A stretch of DNA of 64,000 bases from Cyrtodaria siliqua (lineage: Eukaryota; Mollusca; Bivalvia; Adapedonta; Hiatellidae): NCBI GenBank assembly GCA_037043455.1, contig JAWPHD010010285.1, positions 1 to 64,000 on the forward strand. The letters run 5' to 3'. This document shows positions 32,948 to 43,695 of the stretch, piece by piece (within the stretch, counting starts at the first letter, position 1; every line of letters starts with the position of its first letter). A model generated the notes under the pieces. The model did no database searches. It was not told where the DNA came from and was given only the letters and a program-made list of their open reading frames with translations. A program made the position numbers and the translations under genes.

Positions 32948-33230
32948 GATGTTGATGTGTAGCGCATTGAAGTTGAAAGGGTATCAAATTAAGATTGACG
33001 GTTAGAGGTTGATCGTTTGCATATATGTTGACGGTGTAGCGCGTTGAGGTTGATTTAGGTGTATCATATTGAGGTTGAAGGTGTGTTGTATAGTGATTGA
33101 AGGTGTATTATATAGAGATTGATCGTGTACCACATACAGGTTGACGGTGTGGTGCATATAGATTGATTGTGATTCACATATAGGTTGATAGTTTATCACT
33201 CTGATATTGTGGTGGTATGAAAGCGAGGTT
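32948..33230 (+). repeat. Leader minisatellite of the Gypsy element
   Basis: Diverged units of about 22-27 bases such as 'aggttgaaggtgtatcata' recur at least ten times. They lie in the untranslated leader between LTR and gag. Confidence 0.7.
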
Positions 33231-33396
33231 GAAGGTTGAAAAAGTAATTGATGATCAATTAGTTGTGTGTTTGATGGGTTATTGAATGATGTAATGTCTA
33301 TGTATCATTGTGAATGATACGGATATACTAAGATTTGAACATTATACAGAACCCAAAGTATCATAATTAAATTAAAATTATAGATAAGGATTAAAC

Positions 33397-35650
33397 ATGG
33401 CTGAATATATCTCAGAAAGAGATTTAAGAGTCCTAGCAAGAGAAGCACAACGAGAAGAAGAAGAGATACATAAACAGTTAGAAGAATTAAAGAAAGAAGA
33501 ATTAAGGAGAGAAAGGGAAAGGCAGACACTAATTGTTTCACAAAGAGAAGGTGAAACAGACATAAAGAGACAGTTAGAGGAATTGAAGAGAGAAAGGGAC
33601 AGACAGACACTGAGTGAATTGCGTGAAATGACTGAACACAGTTTGGAAAATAGAAATGGGTTAAACCCTGATAGTAGTTATCAGAGAGAGAAGGGCTATA
33701 CTAGTTTAACAAGAAAGGAAGAGGTAAATAAGGTGGATGGAACTTTTAAAGATTTCTTTCGCACCTTGGAGGAATTGAAGTCACATTGTAGTACGCCATA
33801 TTGTACTCATGATAAGAGAAATGAGACCGTATGTATGACGGAAGAGATCGCTAAATTAGAAGAACAGATTAGTCGTTACAAAGAGGAGAGTGAATCTTTA
33901 TAAAGAGGACACGGAAGTATACAGCAAAAGAAAAGTCAGCTGATGGGAAAAGATTACGAACCAACAAATCAAGACGTATCAAAAATGTTGAGAATGAAAC
34001 AGGTGACCTCAGAGAACAGGAGTGGAGCAGTGCTAAAGAAAATGGATGACCCGGCTATTGCTAGACGTGTTATATGGAAAGAGGAGATATCAGACGAAGA
34101 AACTAGTTCCAAGCTAGGAATCGAGTCTATGAAAGACAGTCAATTCCTTACGAAGTTGAAGGAAGAACAGGAGGATAGTAGACAACACGTGTTGCAGAGA
34201 GAGTTGTTGGATATTATTGCACAGAAATATGAGTTAGAAAGAAACAGAATGGAAAAAGAAAGAATCATTAAGGAGTCGGAAATGAAATTGCAATTGATGG
34301 ACATATTAGAAAGAGAAAGAAAGGAAAAAGAAGAGTTGGATAAAATGACAGCTATTTTAGAGGATAGAGAGCATCCTTACAGAAAGAGACTATACATTGT
34401 ATAGTAGAGAACAATGTATAATTGATATGGAACGCAAGTTGATGGACAGAATGGAACTCATAGAAAGCGATTACAAACGAAAAGACAATGAAATGAAAGA
34501 GAGAGAACATACCCTACTGAGAATAGAAAAAGACATTAGAGCTTACACTGAACATAGCAGTATATTTGGAATAGTTATGAGGACATCTGGTATAAAAGAC
34601 AGTAAAAGAGATTGCAATATACCAACACAAGTTGATGATAATTACAGATCACAGAAGAAAGAAGAGGATAGCAAGATACTACCACCATTAGATATGAGTC
34701 ACCAATCTAAGGAAGATAGTAAGATGCTGACACAAATGGATGATAGTCACAAACCAGAAGGAAAAACAAGTTGGAGTGATAACCTTAATGTGAAGCTAAG
34801 CCTGACATACTTCTCGGTAATGGAACCCAGACCCAGAAATGAAGCCACATTTGAAGAATGGAAATTGGAAGTGGAAAGTGTGACAGCTATATATTCTGAC
34901 CTCGTTGTTATCCAGTCTATCCGGAAAGCTTTAAAGGGACAAGCAAAAAGGATCATGCTGCACTTAGGACCATCTGCTACTGTTGACCAAATCCTCAGGA
35001 AGTTAGAAGATGCATTTGGAAACATTGCTAGTAAAGACAGTATATTATCGCACTTCTTCATGGCGGCACAAGACAGCATCGAATCAATTGTTGAATGGGG
35101 CCTTCGTTTAGAGGAGATGTTATTACAAGCATCAGGAAAAGCAACTATAACACCGGTGGAGAAAGACGTAGTGTTAAAGAAAAGGTTTTGGAGAGGCTTG
35201 AGGAACGAGGAGCTAAGAGTGTCAACAAGAGTGCGATTTGAAAGCAATATACAATTCGAAGAGCTAAGACACAAAGTCCGCGCCGAGGAGTATGAAATTC
35301 AAGTCCAAAAGCAGAGGTCGGTGAAGGGTTCCAGAAATATCACTACGAACAAAGTACAGCAAGCAGCGGTACACATTCAAGATGACAGTTCGAAGGACAT
35401 GATGAGAAAACTGTTTGAGAAGATGGAACTTCTAATCAAACAGATGGACGAAATACAGAAAGAGAACGAAGCCAGAAAATATGTTAAAAGATTACAAGAC
35501 AACAATGAAAGACGAGATCAAGCTAGAGGAAGATGATGTTTTCGAGGTGGAAATTATAGAGGTGGAAGAGGAAGAGGTATATGGAAGAAACAGCCTGCAA
35601 ATGAGGAGCCTAAACAGAAACAAGAAAACAACAAAGAGGCTTCTTTAAAC
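33397..35650 (+). pseudogene. gag: Gag of the Gypsy element: coiled-coil plus PNMA-like capsid
   Basis: Gag forms the particle around the element RNA. Translation starts at ATG 33397 (MAEYISERDLRVLAREAQRE). The first 450 or so codons are highly charged Glu/Lys/Arg sequence with strong coiled-coil character, unusual for a Gag N-terminus. An in-frame TAA lies at 33901-33903. The same frame reopens to 34404, and a one-base shift near 34375 moves it into the next frame. The capsid-like part follows (34780-35350) with FEEWKLEVESVTAIYSDL, SIRKALKGQAKRIMLHLG, LEDAFGNIASKDSILSHFF and VEWGLRLEEML, similar in layout to PNMA-family Gag. After a TGA at 35534 an RGG box (FRGGNYRGGRGRG) and a degraded zinc-knuckle-like CF...GNWG segment close the gene. 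Intact length would be about 750 residues. It is broken by two stops and a frameshift. Confidence 0.8.
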
Positions 35651-35655
35651 AAGTA

Positions 35656-36294
35656 ATGTTTTCCAAGGCAGGGCAATTGGGGAACAGTGAGAAAAGCCCT
35701 ATGAAGAAAAAGATCAATATTTTTGAAAGACTGATTGGCCACGCAAATGAGAGCCAAGTATTTATCAATACTATTGAAACGGCTTGCATCGTGGATACCG
35801 GATCGATGATAACCACAATTGGTGAAAATCTTTATGAACGACTGGATCCACAACCTGAACTGCATCCTTTGAAAACACTTATTGTTCAAGGTCCAGACGG
35901 TAATGCGTTACCTTACAAAGGATACATTGAAGTAAATATCCAAGTACCAGGCATTACCAATCAGGAGATCTCTGTACCCGTGTTAGTAGTTCCAAATACG
36001 GACTACAACTTGACCGTACCTATGATCATTGGAACGAACGTTATTAAGTTTATGTCCTTAGAGGATGAAGACAAACCATCTGAAGAATGGAGATCAGCAG
36101 TTTTGTCAATACATTCAGTTGAATCGATAGGAACTGTTAGATCAACAAATACAAGAGACATAGAGTTAGGACCTTTCGAGATAATAACATTATCTGGATT
36201 CGTAAGGAAAACATCTGACAATGAATCTGCAGTCACAGTGTCATCCGATTTAGATCAAGTAGAATTGGAGTTTGTCCTCGAATCGTTAAGTTAG
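35656..36294 (+). CDS. Retropepsin-type aspartic protease region
   Basis: This 212-codon frame holds the active-site motif IVDTGSMITTIG (Asp-Thr-Gly, residues 45-50) and the downstream flap-side pair PMIIGTNVI near residue 120, as in Ty3/Gypsy proteases. It lies one frame back from the end of gag and would be reached by frameshifting or as part of a Gag-Pro fusion. The terminal 80 residues are acidic and lead toward pol. The frame is intact with no visible lesion in catalytic residues. The ATG at 35656 is the first in frame and not a proven start. Confidence 0.8.
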   Translation: MFSKAGQLGNSEKSPMKKKINIFERLIGHANESQVFINTIETACIVDTGSMITTIGENLYERLDPQPELHPLKTLIVQGPDGNALPYKGYIEVNIQVPGITNQEISVPVLVVPNTDYNLTVPMIIGTNVIKFMSLEDEDKPSEEWRSAVLSIHSVESIGTVRSTNTRDIELGPFEIITLSGFVRKTSDNESAVTVSSDLDQVELEFVLESLS

Positions 36295-36317
36295 ATAACA
36301 TATCATCGACTTCAAGA

Positions 36318-38624
36318 GTCCCTGTAAAGATTTTTAATATGTCAGCTAAGTCAATAAAGGTCCAACCCATGTCCGTATTATGTGAACTTCACGGAGTGAA
36401 AGTATTAAGATCATGGGCACCGGATGTCAGTAAAGATCAGAAAGCAACATACCAGAGGAATACATCTACACATGAAGATGAGAAAAAGTATTTCATGGAA
36501 ACAGTGAAACTAGATGTACAACACATAGATAACGAGGAACAGAAAGAGAAACTTACAGACCTACCCTACGAGTGGGAAGGAGTATTTTCACAAGGTCCAC
36601 TAGATCTAGGAAATACAGACATCGTCAAACACGAGATCAAGCTGGAAGACGAGCGACCCTTTAAAGAACCATATAGAAGGGTTCCACCTGGGCTAATAAA
36701 TGAAGTTCGAGAACATTTACAAGAAATGATGTCGATGGGAGCCATACGACCATCACATAGTCCATTCTCATCTAACGTAGTGATCGTACGTAAGAAGGAT
36801 GGCTCAATAAGATTCTTTGTTGACTTCAGGAAGCTAAACAATGGAACAAGGAAAGATGCTTATGCGATCCCAAGAATCGACGATACACTTCATCTTCTTG
36901 CTGGGTCTCAATACTTTACCAAGTTAGATCTAAAGGCAGGCTACTGGCAGGTGGAGATGGCTGAAGTTGACAAAGAGAAGACTGCCTTTCAAGTGTGTAA
37001 TCTTGGGTTCTTTGAGTGCAACAGAATGCCATTTGGCCTCTGTAACGCACCTGCCAACTTTCAATGGTTGATGGAGCGTTGCATGGGTGACATGAACCTC
37101 AAGGAATGCCTAATTTATCTAGACGACTTTGTCATCTTCTCAGAGACATTTGAGCAACACCTAGAACGCCTAGAAGCAGTATACAGTCGCCTACATCAGC
37201 ATAACCTTAAACTTAAGGCTTCGAAATGTGAATGTTTGAAACGGGAAGTCACTTATCTGGGTCATGTAGTCTCCAAAGACGGTATCAAAACCGACCCATG
37301 TAAGATTGACGCTGTACGAAAATGGCCAATCCCTAGAAATGTCAAGGACGTAAGAAGTTTCCTCGGATTTGCTGGATATTTCAGGAAGTTTGTTCCACGG
37401 TTTGCCAGCATAGCGAGACCACTTAACGATCTTCTAGTAGGTAACTGCACCAAAATAGACAAGAAAGCGAAGAAAACGCCATTTAAATGGACTTGCAGTC
37501 AACAACAGGCATTCGAAACAATCATCGAAAAGCTCATCACAGCACCAGTCCTTGCCTATGGAGACTACTCGAAGCCTTTTAAGTTGCACACAGACGCATC
37601 GGGAAGCGGACTTGGGGCAGTCTTATACCAAAATCAGGACGGAAAGGAGCGTGTTGTAGCGTATGCAAGCAGGAGTCTGAAGCCCCTAGAACGGAACTAC
37701 CATGCAAGTAGACTTGAGTTTCTCGCTCTCAAATGGGCAATCACTGAGAAATGTCATGACTACTTGAATGGTACGAAAGTTGAGGTGCTGACTGACAACA
37801 ATCCGTTAACCTACGTGAAAACCACAGCTAAACTGGACGCAACTGGACAACGATGGGTAGCAGCATTGTCCAACGACTATTCCATTTCTTATCGTAGTGG
37901 CAAGAAAAACATTGATGCGGATGCCCTATGTCGTCAGAATCACCACGATGTCGATACAGATGTGGAACAAGTCGAACATGACGTTGTGGAAGCAGTGCTC
38001 AATATGAACATTAGCATATTGCCATATTCCAATGACCATGCGTCGGCTGAAACACAGAATGAAAGTGTCATGGACCAAGACTATCCAGAAGAACTTATCC
38101 GAGCTCATGCACTTACCACACATGATTGGATAAAGGGCCAGGATGCGGACACGGCGATATCTAGAGTAAAGACAATTGTGGCTCTTGGAGTGCGACCTAG
38201 TACGAACCAGCTGCTAAGGCAATCAGTCGAGACCAGGAAGTACCTTCGAAATTGGAAACAACTGAGTCTGAAAGACGGAGTCCTTAACCATAGAACTGCT
38301 ATACGGGGTGAGCCAGTAGAGCAGGTCGTACTTCCGGAGTCAGCTCGGATGACCGTGGTCGAAGCACTACATGAGGACATGGGTCACCAGGGAAGAGAAA
38401 GGACCACTAATCTATTTAAAGAGCGGTTTTACTGGCCGGGAATGGACGCTGATGTGGCTCAGTGGGTGAGTCGGTGTGGCAGGGGCATTCGGCAAAAGAC
38501 ATCACCACGTCTTGCTACAGGGTTGGTCAACATTGATTCTTCATCACCTATGGAGCTTGTGTGCATCGATTATTTGTCGCTTCACCGACCACTTCACTCG
38601 CTACGTTTAGGCTATACCCATTAA
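36318..38624 (+). pseudogene. pol: Pol: reverse transcriptase, RNase H, integrase N-terminus
   Basis: The longest open frame in the window (ATG 36339, 761 codons) copies element RNA into DNA and begins integrase. The RT domain spans residues 110-330 with KLDLKAGYWQ, MPFGLCNAPANFQ (usual form has T for N) and catalytic YLDD at 260. RNase H begins at LHTDASGSGLGA (residue 417) with ALKWAI and LTDNNPLTY. Integrase has the zinc-binding HEDMGHQGRERT (678) followed by SRCGRGIRQK, in which the second Cys of CxxC reads Gly. The first catalytic Asp is in VCIDYLSL (743). A deletion right after it shifts the frame and ends it at TAA 38622. RT and RNase H look intact; integrase does not. Confidence 0.9.
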
Positions 38625-39612
38625 GAATCAGACGGCTAGGACAACGGCAAGAGTTATATTTGACAACTTGTTCGTTCACTATGGGTTTCCGGAGAGACTA
38701 CACAGTGATCGGGGCCAGAACTTCTTGTCCAGAGTCATACAGAGACTATGCAAAATTGTTGGGATGAAACGATCGAGGACAACGCCTTACCATCCACAAG
38801 GCAACGGGCAAGTCGAGCGTTTCAACCAAACACTTCAAATGCTCGGGACGCTAGAGAATGACAAAAAGAAGGATTGGAAAGCATCGGTTCCAACCCTTGT
38901 GCATGCGTATAACGCGACACGCCATGAAAGCACAGGATATGCCCCATACCTCCTGATGTTTGGACGTCACCCCAGGTTAGCTATCGACGCGTTCCTTGAC
39001 CTTAAGCGACAGCGCGTTAGTGGCTCCTCGCCCTTCGATTACATGCGCAAGCTCGAAGCAGACTTGTCCTACGCATACAAACGTGCTAATGAGAGAGCTC
39101 TTCGTAGTGGCATCAATGCCAAAAGGTACTATGATCGGAAGGTGAAGGAGTCAAAGCTTTTACCAGGAGACCGCGTGTTGGTCAGAAATATAGGCCTCAA
39201 AGGGAAGCAGAAATTGGCTGATGTCTGGAATGAACATCCGTACATTGTTCAGCAGCAACCAAACACTGACCTTCCGGTGTTCGTTGTGCGACGGGAAGAT
39301 GGCGAATGGAAGTCTCGAACTTTGAATGGAAATTTACTTCTGCCATTCATGAGCTTGCCAACACCTTCATCTAGGGACAACGCCAGTGACGACGAGTTCT
39401 CTTCTTCAGACGAAATGCATGAACAGAACACATCGATAGCTGAGACTTCAGCTGATGAGTCTTACTCATCAGTCTTACTCATCAAGCTCATGCAGCTCTA
39501 TATCAGCCAGCTATAAACAACCACACCGACGCCTTCCAAACGAACTTGGTCTACTGCCACGCGGTGCAAACCACCGGCATGGATGACAACTGGAAACTAT
39601 GCTATGGGTTAA
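38590..39612 (+). pseudogene. Integrase core remainder and pol C-terminus
   Basis: In the new frame the core resumes with TDHFTRYV, a TAG where family members have a codon, then AIPIKNQTARTTARVIF. The second Asp is in RLHSDRGQNFLS and the catalytic Glu in GNGQVERFNQTL. It passes HAYNATRHESTGYAPY and LMFGRHPRLAID. The C-terminal domain has LPGDRVLVRNIG, WNEHPYIV and an acidic Ser-rich linker. A 13-base duplication (tcttactcatca twice near 39460) shifts the linker frame. After a TAA at 39514-39516 the same frame continues as TPSKRTW and KPPAWMTTGNYAM to a stop at 39612. Lesions: one frameshift, two or three stops. Confidence 0.85.
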
Positions 39613-40275
39613 TACCTTAGACATGTAACCAGTAGAATAAGTAAATTAAATATAACGAAACAGGAAAGTTTTTTTTTAAGTTCAAGTCTTGACCGCAGTA
39701 TTGTACATTTCAATTTGTGAAATAGATACAAATTATTATTCGATGCGGTGCATTATGCTTTGAAAGCAGTCTTTTGGAGTTATTTTGGTTACATACAGTG
39801 TGGTAAGTGATTTATGCGGATGTCGTACTTTCTTCTTGTTTGTTTTTTTTAAATGTCGGGTCAATTTCGGCGAAAAGACAAGTAATTTGGAAAAAGTATT
39901 GCTCGATTCACACAGTGTATTATGTGACATTTTCATACTATTTTCAGTTACAGGTTGGGACGGTCACGTTTCTTCAACTTATTTTCCGAGACTTATGAAT
40001 GGGGTCTTATCAATTTTAAACAGTTTAATTGCATTTCGCTTTGCCATATTAATGATGAATTAATGGAATCTTTATATTTTCTGTTTATACAGGATCAAAT
40101 TAAAGGTCATATTGCATTCACTAGACTAATACCGTTTTTATAACTTCAGGTAGATAGGATGTTCAAAGAAGCTGAACAGTTTGTTAAGATATATTATAAT
40201 TATTTTTTTGCTTGAATATTTGAGATATTCGTATACAGTTTTTACTTTTAGCTAATGTCGAGGACGACATTTCTC
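39613..40275 (+). other. 3' untranslated region of the Gypsy element
   Basis: About 660 bases lie between pol and the polypurine tract, with no env-like protein. The overlapping frames at 39785-40143 have no recognisable features. Confidence 0.6.
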
Positions 40276-40289
40276 GGAGAAGGGAAACA
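40276..40289 (+). other. Polypurine tract
   Basis: GAGAAGGGAAACA directly precedes the TG start of the 3' LTR. This is the primer site for plus-strand DNA synthesis. Confidence 0.75.
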
Positions 40290-40687
40290 TGTCATAGGAT
40301 AACATATTAATGTATATGGTTATATAAATTAATGTGTATTGTCTCTTATATATTCCCCCATAGACCCTATATTAATGTAATAATCCGTAAGGACATGACA
40401 TAATTGTAATAATAAGCCTAGTAGTTAGATCGTGTAGCTTTAACGTATAAGGTAAGACACTATTGACAAATCTTACTTGTTCACATATTATACCTGTGCA
40501 CGTGCATGTAATACATTCACTATCCCTTTGATATGCTAATTACTTGTAAGCGTTGACCAATAGATGTATCGAACTTCGAATCAGTCTAAGCCATGATTCG
40601 ATGTTTGATACATCGGAGTTAGAACTTACATGAGATAAATATTTTATATATTTATTTACAGGTAACTTATTATTACATCTTATTATT
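40290..40687 (+). repeat. 3' LTR, uninterrupted
   Basis: It runs from TGTCATAGG to cttattatt before CATA. It matches the split 5' LTR across its whole length with about ten substitutions and a 9-base insertion (gctaattac region near 40535). Confidence 0.85.
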
Positions 40688-40844
40688 CATATCTTGTTTA
40701 AGGTCTATATATGTTTTTATAAAGATACATAATTGCATTTTGTGCTTTTATTGATGTTTAAAAGTAAAACCTTTGCCTGAGGATCCGTCGGCCATATTTC
40801 TATTGTTGTCCGCCATGTTTGTTTTCGTATTGTTTTTATGTATA

Positions 40845-41295
40845 TTGTTATTGATGAGTCTAAAGAAATATAAAAATATCGGACAGGGAAAGCAGCATTC
40901 AAGGACGACAGTCAACCACAAAACACAAACACAAACACGCAAACAGACAAACGAGAAGGCAAAAGTAATAAAAAATGCAAACGACATCACAAACACAAAA
41001 GGGTTGACAATAGGGCTACCGCCTTAACGGTCAGTGGCAACAAAGGCCAATGGGGGTTTAAACCGGTTCTAGGGTGCACCAAACCTCACACTTACCCTAC
41101 TGTCATCCCATTAAAACAGGACAGTGTAAATTAAGAAATCCCCGCCATGATCTTATCTCTAACCAACAAGGCAGCATCAATAGGCAATATAAGTAAAACA
41201 CAATTATGTTCGTGTAAATATAATCCAAAAAAAACAATAGCCTAGAAAGCCACAATAAAGGTACTCAATGACTTGGCAGAAGCCAGAGCAACAGG
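40845..41295 (-). mobile_element. Penelope-like 3' UTR, reverse copy
   Basis: In reverse it matches 60.24-60.69 kb closely through blocks such as 'aaacaaacacgcaaacagac', 'gggctaccgcctt', 'caccaaacctcacacttacc' and 'tcaatgacttggcagaagcc'. The coding part is absent. It breaks off at gcaacaggaga, where an LTR fragment begins. Confidence 0.8.
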
Positions 41296-41369
41296 AGAAG
41301 CCATGATTCGATGTTTGAGACATCGGAGTTAGAACTTACATGAAATAAATTTTGTATATATTTATTTAC
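41296..41369 (+). repeat. Gypsy LTR fragment (orphan, 74 bases)
   Basis: The segment agccatgattcgatgtttga...tatttatttaca matches 32847-32917 and 40590-40660, the last third of the large element's LTR. It abuts the reversed Penelope-like UTR with no gap. It is too short to be a solo LTR and looks like a piece left by a rearrangement. Confidence 0.85.
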
Positions 41370-42486
41370 AGCCTCCCATTGATCTGTTGTTAACCCGACG
41401 AGAACCCACCACCCAAAAGTTATCATGAATATATTATAACGATAACCAAACGGTAAAAAACAAACGGTAACACATATGAAATATAACTCACCGGTTAGGA
41501 TATTAACCATTTGATAGAAAATAAAGAAATTGCCTTCTTATATGCACTCAGGAATTATAGATTCTTCTTCACGTTCACGCACGGGTGACACTTACATTGT
41601 TTTGTCCTGTTTTTTATTACCAATACATTGAAGAGATCAACAAATTAGCTGTTAAATCTTTGTTTCGACAAATATAACCGTAGTCCTATTAAAGTCATAA
41701 AGGTTCAATAAATATGAGAAACGTCGCATAAAGTACCAGCGTCAAGGGTTGCACTGGTTGTTAAAGTAAATACATTTATAGCAATAGTGCTTAAAGCTAC
41801 ACAATCCCGATAAAAGGCACACTGGTACTGAAAATTACGAATGTTGTACCAAGTGATTACTGTGTACGTGTGGGTTTATATATACAACATGCGCGCTACC
41901 TAAAATCACTGAATATCAATGAGATAAGGCGGTACTAAATGGGACGCTTCAGGTACTTTGTGAATCGACCACTGGTCTTATATCGGGTATAAAAGCGGAT
42001 TTTAGCAGACGACATTTGACCACCGAACTGATGAGACCACTCTTTTGTAGAAAGACCTAATACGAAATACAAGTCATTAGAAATTGGGAAGGAAGCTAAA
42101 GATGTACTTACTGAAAAAAACCTTATGTCCATATTTATATAATCCTAAACAATATCTATAATTAAACGCAGCGGCCTTTTAAAATAAGACCCTTTCCAAC
42201 TATCGTGTTGCATCAACGAAACTATTATACAAACAAGTAATCCTCCATTTTGTGCGGGTGTGTACTGAATATTGACACAAAACACAAGGGAGACATTGTT
42301 TATCAAAATTGGAATATTGGTAGAGGGGACCACAACCAAGGGTCATATTTAATGGTAAAGATCGAGATACAGTATTTGAAATTATGCATGCATGGTTTAC
42401 ACATATTAGTAGATTATAAATAACTATTTTTTTTAAATAAAATTGTCTTAATTTATGCATGAATTGAAATATTGAAAAATAAAATG
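41370..42486. other. No gene; one end of an inverted repeat pair
   Basis: At 41789-41813 the phrase cttaaagctacacaatcccg plus ataaaa has a reverse-complement partner at 44751-44776. The phrase resembles a terminal repeat of a MITE-like family (see also 'cttaaagctacagagtctct' near 50450). No coding frame is supported. Confidence 0.5.
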
Positions 42487-42720
42487 GAGAGAGAGAGAGA
42501 AAGAGAGAGAGAGAAAGAGAGAGACAAACAGACAGATAGAAAGAAAAAGAGAAAGAAAGATGGACAGAGAGAGAGACAGAGAGAGGGAGAAGGTAAGAGA
42601 TAGATAAAGAGTGAGAGAGACTAGAGAGAAAGAAAGCGAGAGGGAGGGATGGAGGGAGATGAGAGAGATGGGATTGAAGGAAGGAGTGTGGGAGGGATTA
42701 AGAGAGAGAGAGAGAGAGTT
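42487..42720 (+). repeat. GA-rich simple repeat
   Basis: (GA)n with scattered C and A over about 230 bases. The Ser/Leu-rich frame on the opposite strand and the Arg/Glu-rich frame on this strand are products of the repeat. Confidence 0.95.
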
Positions 42721-43427
42721 TGTTTCTATATATAGTCTTATACACATAGAGGCCGGAGGGCCCCACACACCAATGTTTCGGGGTGTGTCTCAGATTTATG
42801 TTTTACGAAAGAAATGCAACAAAAAATGTATGAATAGCCAACATGAACATTACAATTCATATTGATCAGATTTCAAAATCAACAGAAAACATTTTACTCA
42901 ATCTGTGAAATCAACGATTCTTCCAGCTGAAAAAAAATATTTGAAAGATGTTAGTTTCCGCCTGTACGGCAGTGTTAACTAACAACGGAACATTTGATAA
43001 TAATTATTAAACTTTAAATACTAGTAATTAACGTTTCCTAAGTTAACTTATGTAAATCTTTAATTTTCTTTAATTAAGTTAAATGATTTGTAAAGTAATT
43101 GTAAATGAAAACAAGCCGGTAGCCATCCTTGAAATTTAACCCAGGAATATCACTTATTTTGGTGTCCGATGGAATTAACCTCCCTCTCCGCCCTGGATTT
43201 TGTTTTGATTTCCTTCCTTCAGTGTGTTGCATTTCCCCCATGTACTAGTATATATTTGTTTTCATGAAAGTACATTCCCAATTCAACCAAAGCTACAACC
43301 TCTGTGTGCCCCAGTGTGCCCCAGTGTAGCTACGGACCTGGAAAAGCAGAATATTGAAAAGCACAAGGTCCTTCGCGATTGAACATATTTATGTATAAGG
43401 AACTTATTTAGTACAGTTTATGTTAAT
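42721..43427. other. No gene seen
   Basis: AT-rich. A 10-base tandem duplication 'gtgtgccccagtgtgcccca' lies at 43304-43323. Confidence 0.4.
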
Positions 43428-43521
43428 CGGCCTTCATAGCGCAATAGGTTAACGCGTTATTGTAGATATGCTGACCCCGTTACGGACGGGGTTCAAACCC
43501 GCGGCTCTGTACTCTTTTTTT
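43428..43521 (+). mobile_element. tRNA-like SINE head with pol III terminator
   Basis: An A box TAGCGCAATAGG (43437-43448) and a B box GGTTCAAACCC (43490-43500) are correctly spaced. A run of seven T follows at 43515. Acceptor ends do not pair and the T stem is imperfect, so this is a tRNA-derived retroposon or pseudo-tRNA, not a functional tRNA. Confidence 0.55.
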
Positions 43522-43621
43522 AAAGCAAAAATGTTTTATGAATTTTCTTTTTTTATGAAGAAGTGGTAGTAAAATGGCTTTAAGATTCATCAAATTTAAA
43601 TGTAAACAAACATAAAGATAC

Positions 43622-43695
43622 TAGCACGTACACAAGCACGGCCAACGCACGCACCCACAAACACACGCGCGCACGCAAGCACGCGCGCGCGCATA
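43622..43695 (+). repeat. Alternating CA/CG tract
   Basis: A run of acgcac, acacacgcgcgc and gcacgcgcgcgcgc, almost wholly alternating purine-pyrimidine, is a candidate for left-handed (Z) DNA. Confidence 0.8.

Larger units (their letters stand above)
30049..40687 (+). mobile_element. Near full-length Ty3/Gypsy retrotransposon with nested insertion
   Basis: The element has a 5' LTR (30049-30152 plus 32660-32947), a leader with short repeats, gag, protease, RT-RNase H, integrase, a polypurine tract and a 3' LTR (40290-40687). Possible 4-base flanks CATA lie at 30045-30048 and 40688-40691. A 2.5 kb nested element splits the 5' LTR. Without it the element is about 8.1 kb. The LTRs differ by about ten substitutions and one 9-base insertion by eye, so roughly 2-3 percent. 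Gag, protease and pol lie in three successive frames, and stops and frameshifts in gag and integrase make it non-autonomous. Confidence 0.9.

Noticed and set aside
34747..35274. 175-codon minus-strand frame
   Set aside because: Antisense shadow of the gag capsid region.
39785..40143. Possible env gene of the Gypsy element
   Set aside because: Short overlapping frames without signal peptide, cysteine pattern or membrane anchor.
42448..42865. Ser/Leu-rich and Arg/Glu-rich frames
   Set aside because: Both come from the (GA)n tract.
43428..43521. Functional leucine-like tRNA gene
   Set aside because: A and B boxes and a T run exist, but acceptor ends do not pair and the T stem has a mismatch.
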